NCBI GenBank assembly: GCA_017415165.1
Contig: JAFQIY010000072.1
Location: 42,282 to 106,281 of the forward strand
Direction of reading: 5' to 3'
Length of the DNA: 64,000 bases
DNA from: Oscillospiraceae bacterium
GTDB taxonomy: Bacteria > Bacillota > Clostridia > Oscillospirales > Ruminococcaceae
Below the pieces are notes generated by a model. It saw only the letters and a list, made by a program, of their open reading frames with translations. It was not told the DNA's origin and ran no database searches. Shown here piece by piece: positions 17,198 to 24,434 of the stretch. A program made the position numbers and the translations under genes. Position 1 is the first letter of the stretch. The number at the start of each line of letters is the position of its first letter.

Positions 17198-17513
17198 TGC
17201 TTTCAATAAGCTTATCTATCTTTTCTTGAATTTCTTGTGGCAACTTTCTCCATAAATTCATATGCTGTTTTTCCTGTTCAGTAAGCATAACAGCATTAAG
17301 TTTAATATCTTTTTCTCTTATTTCAGAGTTACCGATTAAATAATCAACAGTAACATTAAATAAATCAGCAATCTTAATCAAAGTTGAAATATCAGGCTCG
17401 CAAGCAGTTTTCTCATACTTGAATATATTCTGTTGAGAAGTATTAAGCATTTCCGCAAGCTTTTGCTGTGATATTCCTTTTTCTTCTCTTAACAACCGTA
17501 AGTTTTTAACCAT
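17187..17513 (-). CDS. XRE-family transcriptional repressor
   Basis: 108 residues. The first ~65 are a Cro/cI helix-turn-helix (LREEKGISQQKLAEML, then TSQQNIFKYEK, PDISTLIKIADLF, VDYLIG). The rest is a charged amphipathic helix region probably used for dimer formation. AGGAGGTG lies just before the ATG. It is divergent from the operon starting at 17673: its predicted promoter shares the -35 region with that operon, and two dyads built from ACAAC/GTTGT lie in the shared region. Control of itself and of its neighbour is therefore likely. There are no phage genes alongside, so it is probably a resident regulator. Confidence 0.9.
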   Translation of the reverse strand: MVKNLRLLREEKGISQQKLAEMLNTSQQNIFKYEKTACEPDISTLIKIADLFNVTVDYLIGNSEIREKDIKLNAVMLTEQEKQHMNLWRKLPQEIQEKIDKLIESIKK

Positions 17514-17565
17514 ATATGCACCTCCTGTTTTTGTTCATAGCTTTATTTTATCAGATATTTTGCAT

Positions 17566-17594
17566 AATATAAAAAATCTATTAAGCGTTGACAA
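17566..17594 (-). promoter_or_regulatory. Promoter of the XRE repressor gene
   Basis: Minus-strand TTGTCA (complement of 17589-17594), 17 nt, TATATT (complement of 17566-17571). Its -35 overlaps the -35 of the divergent promoter. Confidence 0.65.
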
Positions 17595-17645
17595 CAACTA
17601 TTTGTTGTGATATAATACAACTGTTGGTTGTTAATGCTACAACAC
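17588..17645 (+). promoter_or_regulatory. Divergent operon promoter with two ACAAC/GTTGT dyads
   Basis: TTGACA 17588-17593, 17 nt, TATAAT 17611-17616 is a perfect sigma-A promoter. Dyad 1 is ACAACA-N6-TGTTGT (17591-17608) inside the spacer. Dyad 2 is TTGGTTGT, 7 nt, ACAACAC (17625-17645) just past the start point and nearly matches the glnA leader element. Both are candidate operators for the divergent XRE protein. Confidence 0.8.
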
Positions 17646-17672
17646 GATTTATATGAAAAGAGGTTGTGAAAA

Positions 17673-17813
17673 ATGGCAAAAATGGAGTGCCCTATTTGTG
17701 GAAAAAGTTTTGATGGTGAGATGGTTGCGTTTTTAGAAAATGGCAATCCCGCTTGTCCTCATTGCGTTAATGAAGAACAAAAAAGACAAGAAAAAACAAA
17801 TGAAAAAGAGTAA
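17673..17813 (+). CDS. Small zinc-ribbon protein
   Basis: 46 residues: a knuckle pair ECPICGKSF and PACPHCVNE, then a charged Glu/Lys/Gln tail. The four Cys in two C-x2-C units indicate a single zinc ribbon. It is the first gene of a three-gene operon, 14 bp before a lipoprotein, with AGAGG upstream of the ATG. No enzymatic domain is present. It may be a small regulator or adaptor; the function is not recognised. Confidence 0.8.
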   Translation: MAKMECPICGKSFDGEMVAFLENGNPACPHCVNEEQKRQEKTNEKE

Positions 17814-17827
17814 AGGAGATTTGTAAA

Positions 17828-18214
17828 ATGAAAAAGTTCAAAAATGCGATTATAGTTCTTTTGACAATAGTAATGACTATATCTTTAGTTGGTTGCGGAA
17901 ACACAGGAAAAGTAAAAAAACAGTTGAGTGGTTCGTGGGGTTATCAAATAATGAGCATAAATGGTCCTTGTTATCAATTTTACATTTTTAGTTCAGATAA
18001 CACATATCAGAAGAAATGGGTAAATGAGAACGCACCTAAAAAAAATTCTGAAAGTGAAGGAACATATAAAATTGAAGGTACACAAATAATTCTTACTGAG
18101 TCAGACGGAGACATAGATACTATTATTGAATATTCATTAGAAAACGATACACTTAAATTGACAGATACAAACAGTGATGGTTCTGGAAATCACAAACTTA
18201 CCAGAATTGAATAA
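17828..18214 (+). CDS. Small lipoprotein, lipocalin-like fold suggested
   Basis: 128 residues. A signal peptide with lipobox LVGC (Cys25) is followed by about 100 residues that look like an all-beta barrel (SGSWGY near the start, GTYKIEGTQIILTE in the middle, a closing NHKLTRIE), the pattern seen in many secreted lipocalin-like repeats of Firmicutes. The ribosome site is AAAGGAG. Placed between a zinc-ribbon gene and a SHOCT membrane protein under the XRE-linked promoter. No ligand can be named. Confidence 0.82.
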   Translation: MKKFKNAIIVLLTIVMTISLVGCGNTGKVKKQLSGSWGYQIMSINGPCYQFYIFSSDNTYQKKWVNENAPKKNSESEGTYKIEGTQIILTESDGDIDTIIEYSLENDTLKLTDTNSDGSGNHKLTRIE

Positions 18215-18229
18215 AAGGAGAAATAGAGT

Positions 18230-18883
18230 ATGAAGAAAAAGTTGAACATTATTCAATTAGCTATTTCAATCATAATATTGATACTATTATTTGTACCTAT
18301 TATATTCGAAAATGGAAAATACAATATTATTTCATACGGAATGGCAAGGTCTGAATATTTTACAGATAGTTCATTTGTTGAAATAATTGAAGATGCTTCT
18401 TTTATGAAAATGTCAACAGCTATAATTTTAGTTGGATGTCTGTTTATATTTTTAACAATAATGAGTATTGCAGGTTGTGTTGTATCTTTGATTGCATCTG
18501 ATACTTCAGCTGTATCTAAATTTTTTAATAGAAAAATAACAATGATTTTGACTTGTATTATGCCGTTACTTTTAATAGTATTTATGGTATTAATAGAAAT
18601 ATCTCCTATTGGTGTGGGTGGAGAGTGGTTTTATAAGTTTTATTATAGTGCAACACCTCTTGTGGGATTTTGGCTTGTTGTAATTCTTTCGATTGCTATT
18701 GTTATTATTGATGTTTACAAACGCAGTTCAAAAGTTGCAAATGCCCCTGTTACTGTTAAAACAAATGTTGTACAAGCCAATAGCAATGCCGACGAACTGA
18801 AAAAATATAAAGACCTGCTCGACAACGGAGTTATTACACAGGAAGAATTTGAAGCAAAGAAAAAACAGCTTCTTGGCTTATAA
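18230..18883 (+). CDS. Membrane protein with C-terminal SHOCT domain
   Basis: 217 residues. Four hydrophobic segments (about residues 5-25, 63-88, 100-122 and 140-160) are followed by a flexible linker and a C-terminal SHOCT motif (LKKYKDLLDNGVITQEEF), a short helix pair found at the ends of many oligomeric or membrane proteins. The extracytoplasmic loop between segments 1 and 2 is about 35 residues. It is the last gene of the 17673-18883 operon, 15 bp after the lipoprotein. The three genes together look like a small envelope-stress or surface module; this is inference from location only. Confidence 0.85.
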   Translation: MKKKLNIIQLAISIIILILLFVPIIFENGKYNIISYGMARSEYFTDSSFVEIIEDASFMKMSTAIILVGCLFIFLTIMSIAGCVVSLIASDTSAVSKFFNRKITMILTCIMPLLLIVFMVLIEISPIGVGGEWFYKFYYSATPLVGFWLVVILSIAIVIIDVYKRSSKVANAPVTVKTNVVQANSNADELKKYKDLLDNGVITQEEFEAKKKQLLGL

Positions 18884-18887
18884 AAAC

Positions 18888-18922
18888 AAAAATCGGTACC
18901 CCGAAAGGTACCGATTTTTTAT
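18888..18922. terminator. Bidirectional terminator
   Basis: AAAATCGGTACC / GGTACCGATTTT hairpin with a CCGAAA loop and T-rich flank on both strands, lying between convergent units. Confidence 0.92.
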
Positions 18923-18935
18923 ATCAGTATTATCC

Positions 18936-20222
18936 TCAAATCTTCTCAAACGCCTGCTTAACGTCCTCAAGAATATCCTCAACATTCTCAAGACCAACGG
19001 AGAATCTAATAAGACCGCCATCGATACCAGCCGCAACAAGCTGTTCGTCAGTAAGCTGACGGTGAGTTGCGGAAGCAGGGTGAAGCACGCAGGTGCGGAT
19101 ATCTGCAACGTGTACCTCATTGGAAGCAAGTGTCAGGCTGTCCATAAACTTGACAGCTGTGTCACGTCCGCCCTTGATGGAGAAGGAGATAACACCGCTT
19201 GTTCCAAGTGGGAGATACTTTTCAGCAAGTGCGTGGTACTTGTCGCTTTCGAGTCCTGGGTAGGAAACGAAGTTAACCTTGCCTGTGGACTCAATGAACT
19301 TTGCAACTTTGATTGCGTTTTCGCAGTACTGCTTCATTCTTACGTGGAGAGTTTCAAGACCGAGATTGAGCAGGAATGAGCTGTTTGCAGCAGGGTAACA
19401 GCCGAAATCTCTCATCAGCTGCATTCTTGCCTTAACAATGAATGGAGCGAAAGCATAATCCTTTGTGTAAACAATGCCGTGGTAGCTTTCGTCAGGCTCA
19501 GTCATACAAGGAAACTTGCCGTTTGTCCAGTCGAACTTGCCGCTGTCAACAATTACACCGCCAACCTGTACAGCGTGACCGTCCATATACTTGGAAGTGG
19601 AGTGGATAACAATATCAGCGCCCCATTCGATAGGACGGCAGAGGATAGGTGTAGCAAATGTGTTGTCGATAATGAGCGGACAGCCATGTGCGTGTGCAGC
19701 CTTTGCCCACTTTTCAATATCAAGTACAGTAAGTGCTGGGTTAGCAATTGTTTCGCCGAAAACAGCCTTTGTGTTTTCCTTGAATGCAGCATTGAGTTCT
19801 TCTTCAGTAGCGTCAACATCAACCCAGATGCACTCGATACCCATTCTCTTGAGAGTTACGCCGAAAAGATTGATTGTACCGCCGTAAATGGAGGAGGAAG
19901 CAATAAAGCTGTCGCCTGCCTCACAGATGTTGAGAATGGAGAGGAGGGAAGCAGCCTGACCGCTTGATGTGCACATTGCAGCAACACCGCCCTCAAGAGC
20001 GGCAATCTTCTTTTCAACAGCGTCAGTTGTAGGGTTCTCGAAACGTGAGTAAATAAGGCTCTTGGTAGGGTCGTCAAAAACAGCCGCAACATCGTCTGTG
20101 GAGTCGTAAACGTAAGTTGTGCTCTGAACGATAGGCATTACTCTTGGCTCGCCGTTTTTAGGTGTGTAGCCTGCGTGGAGGCATTTTGTTTCAATTTTAG
20201 CATTTGGATTAAGTTCTTTCAT
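18936..20222 (-). CDS. metY: O-acetylhomoserine sulfhydrylase (PLP-dependent)
   Basis: 428 residues from the ATG at 20222 (AAAGGA nine bases upstream), the normal MetY length. It makes homocysteine from O-acetylhomoserine and sulfide in methionine synthesis. Visible are the N-terminal substrate-side Tyr/Arg motif YSRFENPT, the cofactor-stacking SSGQAA region, DNTFATP, and the Schiff-base lysine in STSKYMDGH. The C-terminal domain ends with the GLENVEDILEDV helix. It is the last gene of a minus-strand cluster that also has three GNATs and a phosphorylase. No S-box or T-box leader is visible just upstream. Confidence 0.95.
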   Translation of the reverse strand: MKELNPNAKIETKCLHAGYTPKNGEPRVMPIVQSTTYVYDSTDDVAAVFDDPTKSLIYSRFENPTTDAVEKKIAALEGGVAAMCTSSGQAASLLSILNICEAGDSFIASSSIYGGTINLFGVTLKRMGIECIWVDVDATEEELNAAFKENTKAVFGETIANPALTVLDIEKWAKAAHAHGCPLIIDNTFATPILCRPIEWGADIVIHSTSKYMDGHAVQVGGVIVDSGKFDWTNGKFPCMTEPDESYHGIVYTKDYAFAPFIVKARMQLMRDFGCYPAANSSFLLNLGLETLHVRMKQYCENAIKVAKFIESTGKVNFVSYPGLESDKYHALAEKYLPLGTSGVISFSIKGGRDTAVKFMDSLTLASNEVHVADIRTCVLHPASATHRQLTDEQLVAAGIDGGLIRFSVGLENVEDILEDVKQAFEKI

Positions 20223-20261
20223 AGCATTTATTCCTTTCAAGTAATAAAATTCCAAAAATAA

Positions 20262-20861
20262 TTATACCACATCTTGCACGTCATTGCAAGATTTTTCTTT
20301 ATCGGCAAAATAATCTTCACGGAGTATCGAGCGGTAGCTTATGTCAAGCAGTTCGCCAGATGTTGCACGGAAAAACTGTCTGAATGTGCCGTCAAGAGCA
20401 AGCCCGCACTTTTCCATTACCTTGCCCGAAGCGGGATTTTTCACAGCGTGAGCAGCACGAACCTGATTGAAGCCGATTTCCTCAAAAAGGTACTTTATAA
20501 CAGCCTTGAAAGCCTCAGTCATAATACCCTTGCCCCAATGTGCTTTTCCAATGCAGTATCCAATCTCCGCCGCATCAATGTTAGCGTGAATGTGACAAAC
20601 ATCAATGCTGCCAATCGGCTCGCCCGTTTCCTTCAGCACGATAATCCAGTTGTAGCGTGACAATTCGTTGTACTCTGACACCCACAGATTTATAATAGCC
20701 TCTGTGTCGGAAATACTGCGGTGTGCGTTCCAGGTCAGGAACTTCGTAACCTCACGGTCACTTGCCCAGTTGCGGAACATCAGCTCAGCGTCCGTACTTC
20801 TGTATTGCCGCAAAATCAAGCGGTCAGTTTCTATAGTTTTGCTGCCTTTGTGGTTAAGCAT
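20262..20861 (-). CDS. GNAT acetyltransferase (RimJ/RimL-like)
   Basis: 199 residues with a complete single GNAT fold. The N-terminus IETDRLILRQYRSTDAE is typical of the RimJ/RimL branch (ribosomal protein N-acetyltransferases and relatives), and the acetyl-CoA pyrophosphate loop is at HWGKGIMTEA. The later part NPASGKVMEKCGL is the usual terminal beta-bulge motif. AAGGAGAT precedes the ATG, and only four bases separate it from the upstream phosphorylase. The substrate cannot be read from the sequence. It is one of three dissimilar GNATs in the same transcription unit. Confidence 0.9.
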   Translation of the reverse strand: MLNHKGSKTIETDRLILRQYRSTDAELMFRNWASDREVTKFLTWNAHRSISDTEAIINLWVSEYNELSRYNWIIVLKETGEPIGSIDVCHIHANIDAAEIGYCIGKAHWGKGIMTEAFKAVIKYLFEEIGFNQVRAAHAVKNPASGKVMEKCGLALDGTFRQFFRATSGELLDISYRSILREDYFADKEKSCNDVQDVV

Positions 20862-20865
20862 AAAA

Positions 20866-21657
20866 TCATCTCCTTGTAATTCTGTAAATCAAATCGGGCA
20901 GAACAACCCTTCTCGCCCTGTCGTAAATTTCCTGTACCTCGTCGCTTCTTCCAACCAACGGAATACCCGTTGCGGAGTTGTCCGAAACAACAAGCAAAGC
21001 AATCGCAGGAATTTCCATAAGCTTTGCAACAGCATAAAATACCGATGTTTCCATCTCAATCAAATCCGTGCCGAATGAGCGGATTTCGTCAAGATGTGTG
21101 TACTCCATAACAATCGAGTCAGTGCAGAAAACGCTTGCTTTTTTCACGGTATAACCGCATTCCTTTGCAAATTCAACAACGCTGTCAACGTACTCCTCAT
21201 CGGGATAAATCTTCTCAAAAGGTATGTAATCACGCAGGCTGTCTTTGAGGTAAGTATTTGCCAGCGTGCCTGCAATTGAATAACTCGGCGTGCAGATGTC
21301 ACCGATGTCAAACTCCGCTTTCAGTGCACCAACCGCACCTACAAAAATAAGCTTCTTGAAGCTGAGTTCAGCACAAATCATCAGATAATCAAGCATATTG
21401 CAACCGCCTGCCGCAGTTTTTATCCAAGCAATTTTCAGTCCGTCACGCTCAACAAGATAACCTGCACAGTAGCTTTGCGAACCAAGCTCGGTAATCTTAA
21501 AGCTGTCGTCACGGATAAGCTTGTACGGCGTAAAGGACGGTGCAACAACCAGTGCATCGTACTCAACGCTGCTGTCAAGTCCGAAGTTTATGTAGGCAAG
21601 GTCTGCTGTGTTGTATTTGTGACCTTTGTCAAGAATTTTTCGTATTTTATCTGTCAT
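20866..21657 (-). CDS. Nucleoside phosphorylase family protein
   Basis: 263 residues from the ATG at 21657, chosen for the GGAAGGA ribosome site. It has the PNP_UDP_1 alpha/beta fold: the phosphate-loop region KLIFVGAVGAL, the middle GDICTPSY, the base/ribose site LIEMETSVFYAVAKL, and VVSDNS near the end. The set fits purine or uridine phosphorylases, which release a base from a nucleoside using phosphate. Sequence alone does not settle which nucleoside. Its start overlaps the preceding GNAT end by 11 bp, consistent with translational coupling. Confidence 0.88.
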   Translation of the reverse strand: MTDKIRKILDKGHKYNTADLAYINFGLDSSVEYDALVVAPSFTPYKLIRDDSFKITELGSQSYCAGYLVERDGLKIAWIKTAAGGCNMLDYLMICAELSFKKLIFVGAVGALKAEFDIGDICTPSYSIAGTLANTYLKDSLRDYIPFEKIYPDEEYVDSVVEFAKECGYTVKKASVFCTDSIVMEYTHLDEIRSFGTDLIEMETSVFYAVAKLMEIPAIALLVVSDNSATGIPLVGRSDEVQEIYDRARRVVLPDLIYRITRR

Positions 21658-22174
21658 AATAATCCTTCCTTTCCAACTCCATCTCAATGCACTTCCATTC
21701 CTCACCAAGAAGCTTCATTAAGTAACATTCTCCCGTTTCCGTAAAGCCTGCCGCCTTGTAGCAATGATAAGCAGGTGCATTGTTTTCAAAAACTCCAAGC
21801 GTAACCTTTTCAGCACCCATAATTTCAAATGCCATTTTCAAAGTTAGCTTCAGCATTTCCTTTCCGTAACCCTTGCCGCGTCTTGTGTCATCAACAATTA
21901 CAAACCCAAAGCGCAACACTTTTCTTCCCTCATCAGTGTAACGCAGAATAAGGTGTCCAACAACTTCATTTCCGTCCAAAGCAGTAATGGGGTAAAAGTT
22001 GTCAGCATCGGGGCAATCCCCATTGCTGCCGAAATATTTTTCATTCATATCATCAGCCGTGATAGGGAAACGTGCCCACCTGTCCGAACACCATTTTCTG
22101 AAACTGATTTCGTCCTTGCACCAAGCAACAATCTTTCCAGCGTCACAGCCTTTATATTGTCTTAATCTAAGCAT
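21647..22174 (-). CDS. GNAT acetyltransferase
   Basis: 175 residues starting at 22174 (GGAGG five bases before the ATG); a longer frame to 22189 would run into the repeat element upstream. GNAT motif A is RRGKGYGKEML, and the C-terminal half has APAYHCYKAAGF, the usual beta6-alpha4 segment. The N-terminal part (CKDEISFRKWCSDRW) resembles aminoglycoside- or amino-acid-type GNATs but is not specific. It overlaps the phosphorylase start by 11 bp. Confidence 0.88.
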   Translation of the reverse strand: MLRLRQYKGCDAGKIVAWCKDEISFRKWCSDRWARFPITADDMNEKYFGSNGDCPDADNFYPITALDGNEVVGHLILRYTDEGRKVLRFGFVIVDDTRRGKGYGKEMLKLTLKMAFEIMGAEKVTLGVFENNAPAYHCYKAAGFTETGECYLMKLLGEEWKCIEMELERKDYYDR

Positions 22175-22190
22175 AAATCCTCCATTCAAT

Positions 22191-22219
22191 TACGAATTGC
22201 GCATTAAGAATTGCGAATT
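22191..22219. repeat. AATTGCG-type intergenic repeat, copy 1
   Basis: A stretch built from AATTACGAATT, AATTGCGCATTA and AATTGCGAATT units between two GNAT genes. AATTGCGCATTA and AATTACGAATT occur again at 29683-29710. Confidence 0.6.
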
Positions 22220-22727
22220 AAATCTTAGCTTCCATCGGAGTAGACCGTACCCCGTCAACAACATTCTCCATATCGGTCTCCTTGAAGCCGATTGCACGGT
22301 AAAACGGTAGTCCGTAAGGACTCGCATTAACCGTAATTTTTCTTTTCAGGTGCAAAGCCGCATACTTTTTCGCCTGCGAGTAAAGCATTCGCCCAATCCC
22401 CTGACGGTGAAAATCGCCCATTACGAAAAGCAGACTTATATGACTGTTGTCACGCATCGCAAGCATTCCCACAAGCTGATTTTCGCAGTAACAGCCCCAC
22501 AGGGCAAAGCTGCCGTAATCAATCATCTCCTTGACTCGTTTGCCCCAGATGAAACTTTTGAAGCTTTCCACGCCGCGGGGAGGGAAGTCAGGTGCTTCAA
22601 ACTGCATAAATACGTCCTCCGCAAGCTGTAACGAAGCACGGATATCCTCTTTCGCAGTAAGTCTTTTTATCTCAAATCTGCCCTCGGTTATAACCTCGGA
22701 GTCGGATTTTTTCTTGCTGAATAACAT
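22218..22727 (-). CDS. GNAT acetyltransferase
   Basis: 169 residues. The core has MLAMRDNSHISLLFV followed by motif A FHRQGIGRML and the terminal NASPYGLPFYRAIGF, a typical GNAT of the Acetyltransf_1 group. The N-terminal ~20 residues are a polar extension. AAAGGAC lies eight bases before the ATG. It is the first full-size gene of the minus-strand cluster and begins only 23 bp after a strong terminator hairpin, so its expression must depend on read-through from the promoter at 22969-22997 or on a promoter hidden in the hairpin. Confidence 0.88.
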   Translation of the reverse strand: MLFSKKKSDSEVITEGRFEIKRLTAKEDIRASLQLAEDVFMQFEAPDFPPRGVESFKSFIWGKRVKEMIDYGSFALWGCYCENQLVGMLAMRDNSHISLLFVMGDFHRQGIGRMLYSQAKKYAALHLKRKITVNASPYGLPFYRAIGFKETDMENVVDGVRSTPMEAKI

Positions 22728-22749
22728 ACAACCAGTCCTTTCAGAAAAT

Positions 22750-22785
22750 AAAAACAGCGGTCTGAAACAATTGCTTCAGACCGCT
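22750..22785 (-). terminator. Terminator/attenuator between the leader frame and the GNAT cluster
   Basis: An 11-bp perfect stem, AGCGGTCTGAA (22756-22766) with TTCAGACCGCT (22775-22785); on the minus strand it is followed by GTTTTTATTTT. It lies between the 32-codon frame and the first GNAT gene. Confidence 0.85.
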
Positions 22786-22805
22786 TTATGCCAAAATATT
22801 ACAGA

Positions 22806-22904
22806 TTATCCGCAAATTTCAGAGCATAGCGACCTAAAGCCATTGCACATAATGTACATGACCGCCATCACCATATTCACTCTGTATGCGAATGTTCTGT
22901 TCAT
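22806..22904 (-). CDS. 32-residue Met-rich small reading frame (possible leader peptide)
   Basis: The frame opens with ATG at 22904, nine bases after AAAGGA, and ends at TAA (22806-22808). It encodes 32 residues that begin MNRTFAYRVNMVMAVMYIMC; there are four Met within nine residues (11 to 19), and three Cys overall. It sits directly behind a strong operator-bearing promoter and directly before a terminator hairpin. The placement fits either a leader peptide that controls attenuation or a free small peptide. The operon's distal gene is metY, so Met-sensing is tempting but unproven. Confidence 0.55.
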   Translation of the reverse strand: MNRTFAYRVNMVMAVMYIMCNGFRSLCSEICG

Positions 22905-22943
22905 ATCGGTGTATCCTTTCGTTGATTTTTGTATCAGTATAAA

Positions 22944-22997
22944 ACTAAAACACAATTAATTGCGTTTTAGTATAATACTATTTTTCCGATTTGTCAA
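22944..22997 (-). promoter_or_regulatory. Promoter with 28-bp palindromic operator
   Basis: Minus strand: TTGACA (complement of 22992-22997), 17 nt, TATACT (complement of 22969-22974). At the start point lies the palindrome ACTAAAAC-x-CAATTAATTG-x-GTTTTAGT (22944-22971), perfect except for one position. It is a strong candidate repressor site for the small frame and gene cluster to its left. Confidence 0.88.
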
Positions 22998-23013
22998 GGG
23001 GTAAATGAAAAAT

Positions 23014-23337
23014 TTATAAAATGATTTCCGAGTCAAAATATTGCTCCTGAAAATGAAGCTGTTTTGCAATTTCTTCTTCGGTAAACGTCATTCCGTCAGG
23101 CGTACACACCCACTTTTCTTCCACATCATCATTCCTGTGCACAATAGCAATAACCCTTCCAGTGAAGCGTTCCACAGGCTTGTCAACACCGAGAATGTAA
23201 ACGTCCTGCTCCTCGCCGTCAGGAGCGATAATTCCCTCTACATAGCCGTAGTTTACGGGGTAATATATATCGGGATGTTTCGGGTGATACGACCCCAGCG
23301 GACGGTCAACGGTTACCGTTACGGTTTTACCAATCAT
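23014..23337 (-). CDS. Small inorganic pyrophosphatase-like protein
   Basis: 107 residues from the ATG at 23337, which has AGAGGAGG upstream; the Met at 23379 lies on the mRNA just past the promoter and lacks a site. The core YYPVNYGYVEGIIAPDGEEQ and DVYILGV matches the substrate/metal loop of soluble family I inorganic pyrophosphatases, and RPLGSYHPKHP forms the N-terminal strand. It is shorter than the ~170-residue enzymes, as in a known compact group in Firmicutes (memory-based). It may hydrolyse pyrophosphate or a related phosphoanhydride. Confidence 0.8.
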   Translation of the reverse strand: MIGKTVTVTVDRPLGSYHPKHPDIYYPVNYGYVEGIIAPDGEEQDVYILGVDKPVERFTGRVIAIVHRNDDVEEKWVCTPDGMTFTEEEIAKQLHFQEQYFDSEIIL

Positions 23338-23370
23338 TTCGCAAGCCTCCTCTGCTTTTTCGGGACTTAA

Positions 23371-23399
23371 ATTATACAACGGAAACCATTGGTTGTCAA
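23371..23399 (-). promoter_or_regulatory. sigma-A promoter of the pyrophosphatase-like gene
   Basis: Minus strand: TTGACA (complement of 23394-23399), 17 nt, TATAAT (complement of 23371-23376). Confidence 0.88.
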
Positions 23400-23422
23400 G
23401 GCGGAATAATTGCTCAATTCAA

Positions 23423-23451
23423 TTGACTTTTTGCAGGAAATGTTGTATAAT
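23423..23451 (+). promoter_or_regulatory. sigma-A promoter of the tepA-ftsK operon
   Basis: TTGACT 23423-23428, 17 nt, TATAAT 23446-23451. Confidence 0.85.
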
Positions 23452-23523
23452 AATTTATTGTGAATAATTGTACCTTCTCGGCGTAAAATAACCTTGTAAT
23501 ATTATGAAATGCGAGGGAATTCT

Positions 23524-24270
23524 ATGTCGGAAAAAGAGAAGAACTGCAATAATGAGAGTGCCGAAAATACCTCTCAGACCGAGGAACAGCTTGACCGTAC
23601 CGACCTTATCGAGAAAAACGGCGAGGTCGTGTCGCAGAACGCAAAGCACCTTATCCACTGCCTGACGGTTATCGGTCAGGTTGAGGGACACTATATCCTG
23701 CCGCCCCAGAACAAAACCACCAAGTACGAGCACATTATGCCTGCCCTTGTGGCGATTGAGCAGGACCGCTCAATTGAGGGACTTGTGATAATTCTGAACA
23801 CCGTTGGCGGCGACGTTGAAGCAGGACTTGCAATTGCCGAGCTTATTGCAGGAATGAAAACACCGACCGTTTCAATCGTTGTAGGCGGCGGTCACTCAAT
23901 CGGTGTGCCGCTTGCAGTTTCAGCAAAGAAATCCTTCATCGTGCCAAGTGCAACAATGACAATCCACCCTGTCCGAATGAGCGGCACAGTTTTAGGAGTG
24001 CCGCAAACGCTGTCCTACTTTGATAAAATGCAGGACAGAATTATCAACTTCGTTTCAGGCAACAGCAATATCAAGCCTGAGCGTTTCCGTGAGCTGATGA
24101 TGAACACGGGTGAGCTGACTATGGATATGGGCACGGTTGTGGACGGCGAAACAGCTGTCAAGGAGGGGCTTATCGACTCTCTCGGCGGACTTTCCGACGC
24201 AATCGAAGCACTCTATGAGCTGATTGAAACAGGGGAGAAGCGCTACCCCGATGATGAGGTGAGCGAATAA
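23524..24270 (+). CDS. tepA: ClpP/TepA-family protease
   Basis: 248 residues from the ATG at 23524, with GAGGGA upstream. After a polar N-terminal ~40 residues comes a ClpP-like fold: [19 protein letters not shown] (oxyanion GG), [11 protein letters not shown] with the nucleophile Ser, and [12 protein letters not shown] with the His. Distinguishing it from true ClpP are the greater length and the location beside ylzJ and ftsK/spoIIIE, the arrangement of Bacillus tepA (translocation-enhancing peptidase, also called YmfB). It probably degrades signal peptides or aberrant secreted peptides in the cytosol. Confidence 0.92.
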   Translation: MSEKEKNCNNESAENTSQTEEQLDRTDLIEKNGEVVSQNAKHLIHCLTVIGQVEGHYILPPQNKTTKYEHIMPALVAIEQDRSIEGLVIILNTVGGDVEAGLAIAELIAGMKTPTVSIVVGGGHSIGVPLAVSAKKSFIVPSATMTIHPVRMSGTVLGVPQTLSYFDKMQDRIINFVSGNSNIKPERFRELMMNTGELTMDMGTVVDGETAVKEGLIDSLGGLSDAIEALYELIETGEKRYPDDEVSE

Positions 24271-24434
24271 TGGTACTTCACACAATTATCGGCGAATATG
24301 ATGTATTATATGCACAGGAGCGTGAGCTTGCATTTTTAAATAATCCGAAGCAGGAGATTATGTCAACCAATCCTGCCGATTTTCTGCAAACCACGCAGCC
24401 TATGCAAATAAAATATAAAGAGGAACAACTATGA
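24270..24434 (+). CDS. YlzJ-like small protein
   Basis: 54 residues. The ATG overlaps the TAA of tepA by one base, and its TGA overlaps the ATG of uppP. The sequence opens [15 protein letters not shown] and has a central NNPKQEIMSTNPADFLQT. Position between tepA and the ftsK region and its size match Bacillus YlzJ, a conserved protein of unknown function. There is no signal peptide or membrane segment. Confidence 0.85.
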   Translation: MVLHTIIGEYDVLYAQERELAFLNNPKQEIMSTNPADFLQTTQPMQIKYKEEQL

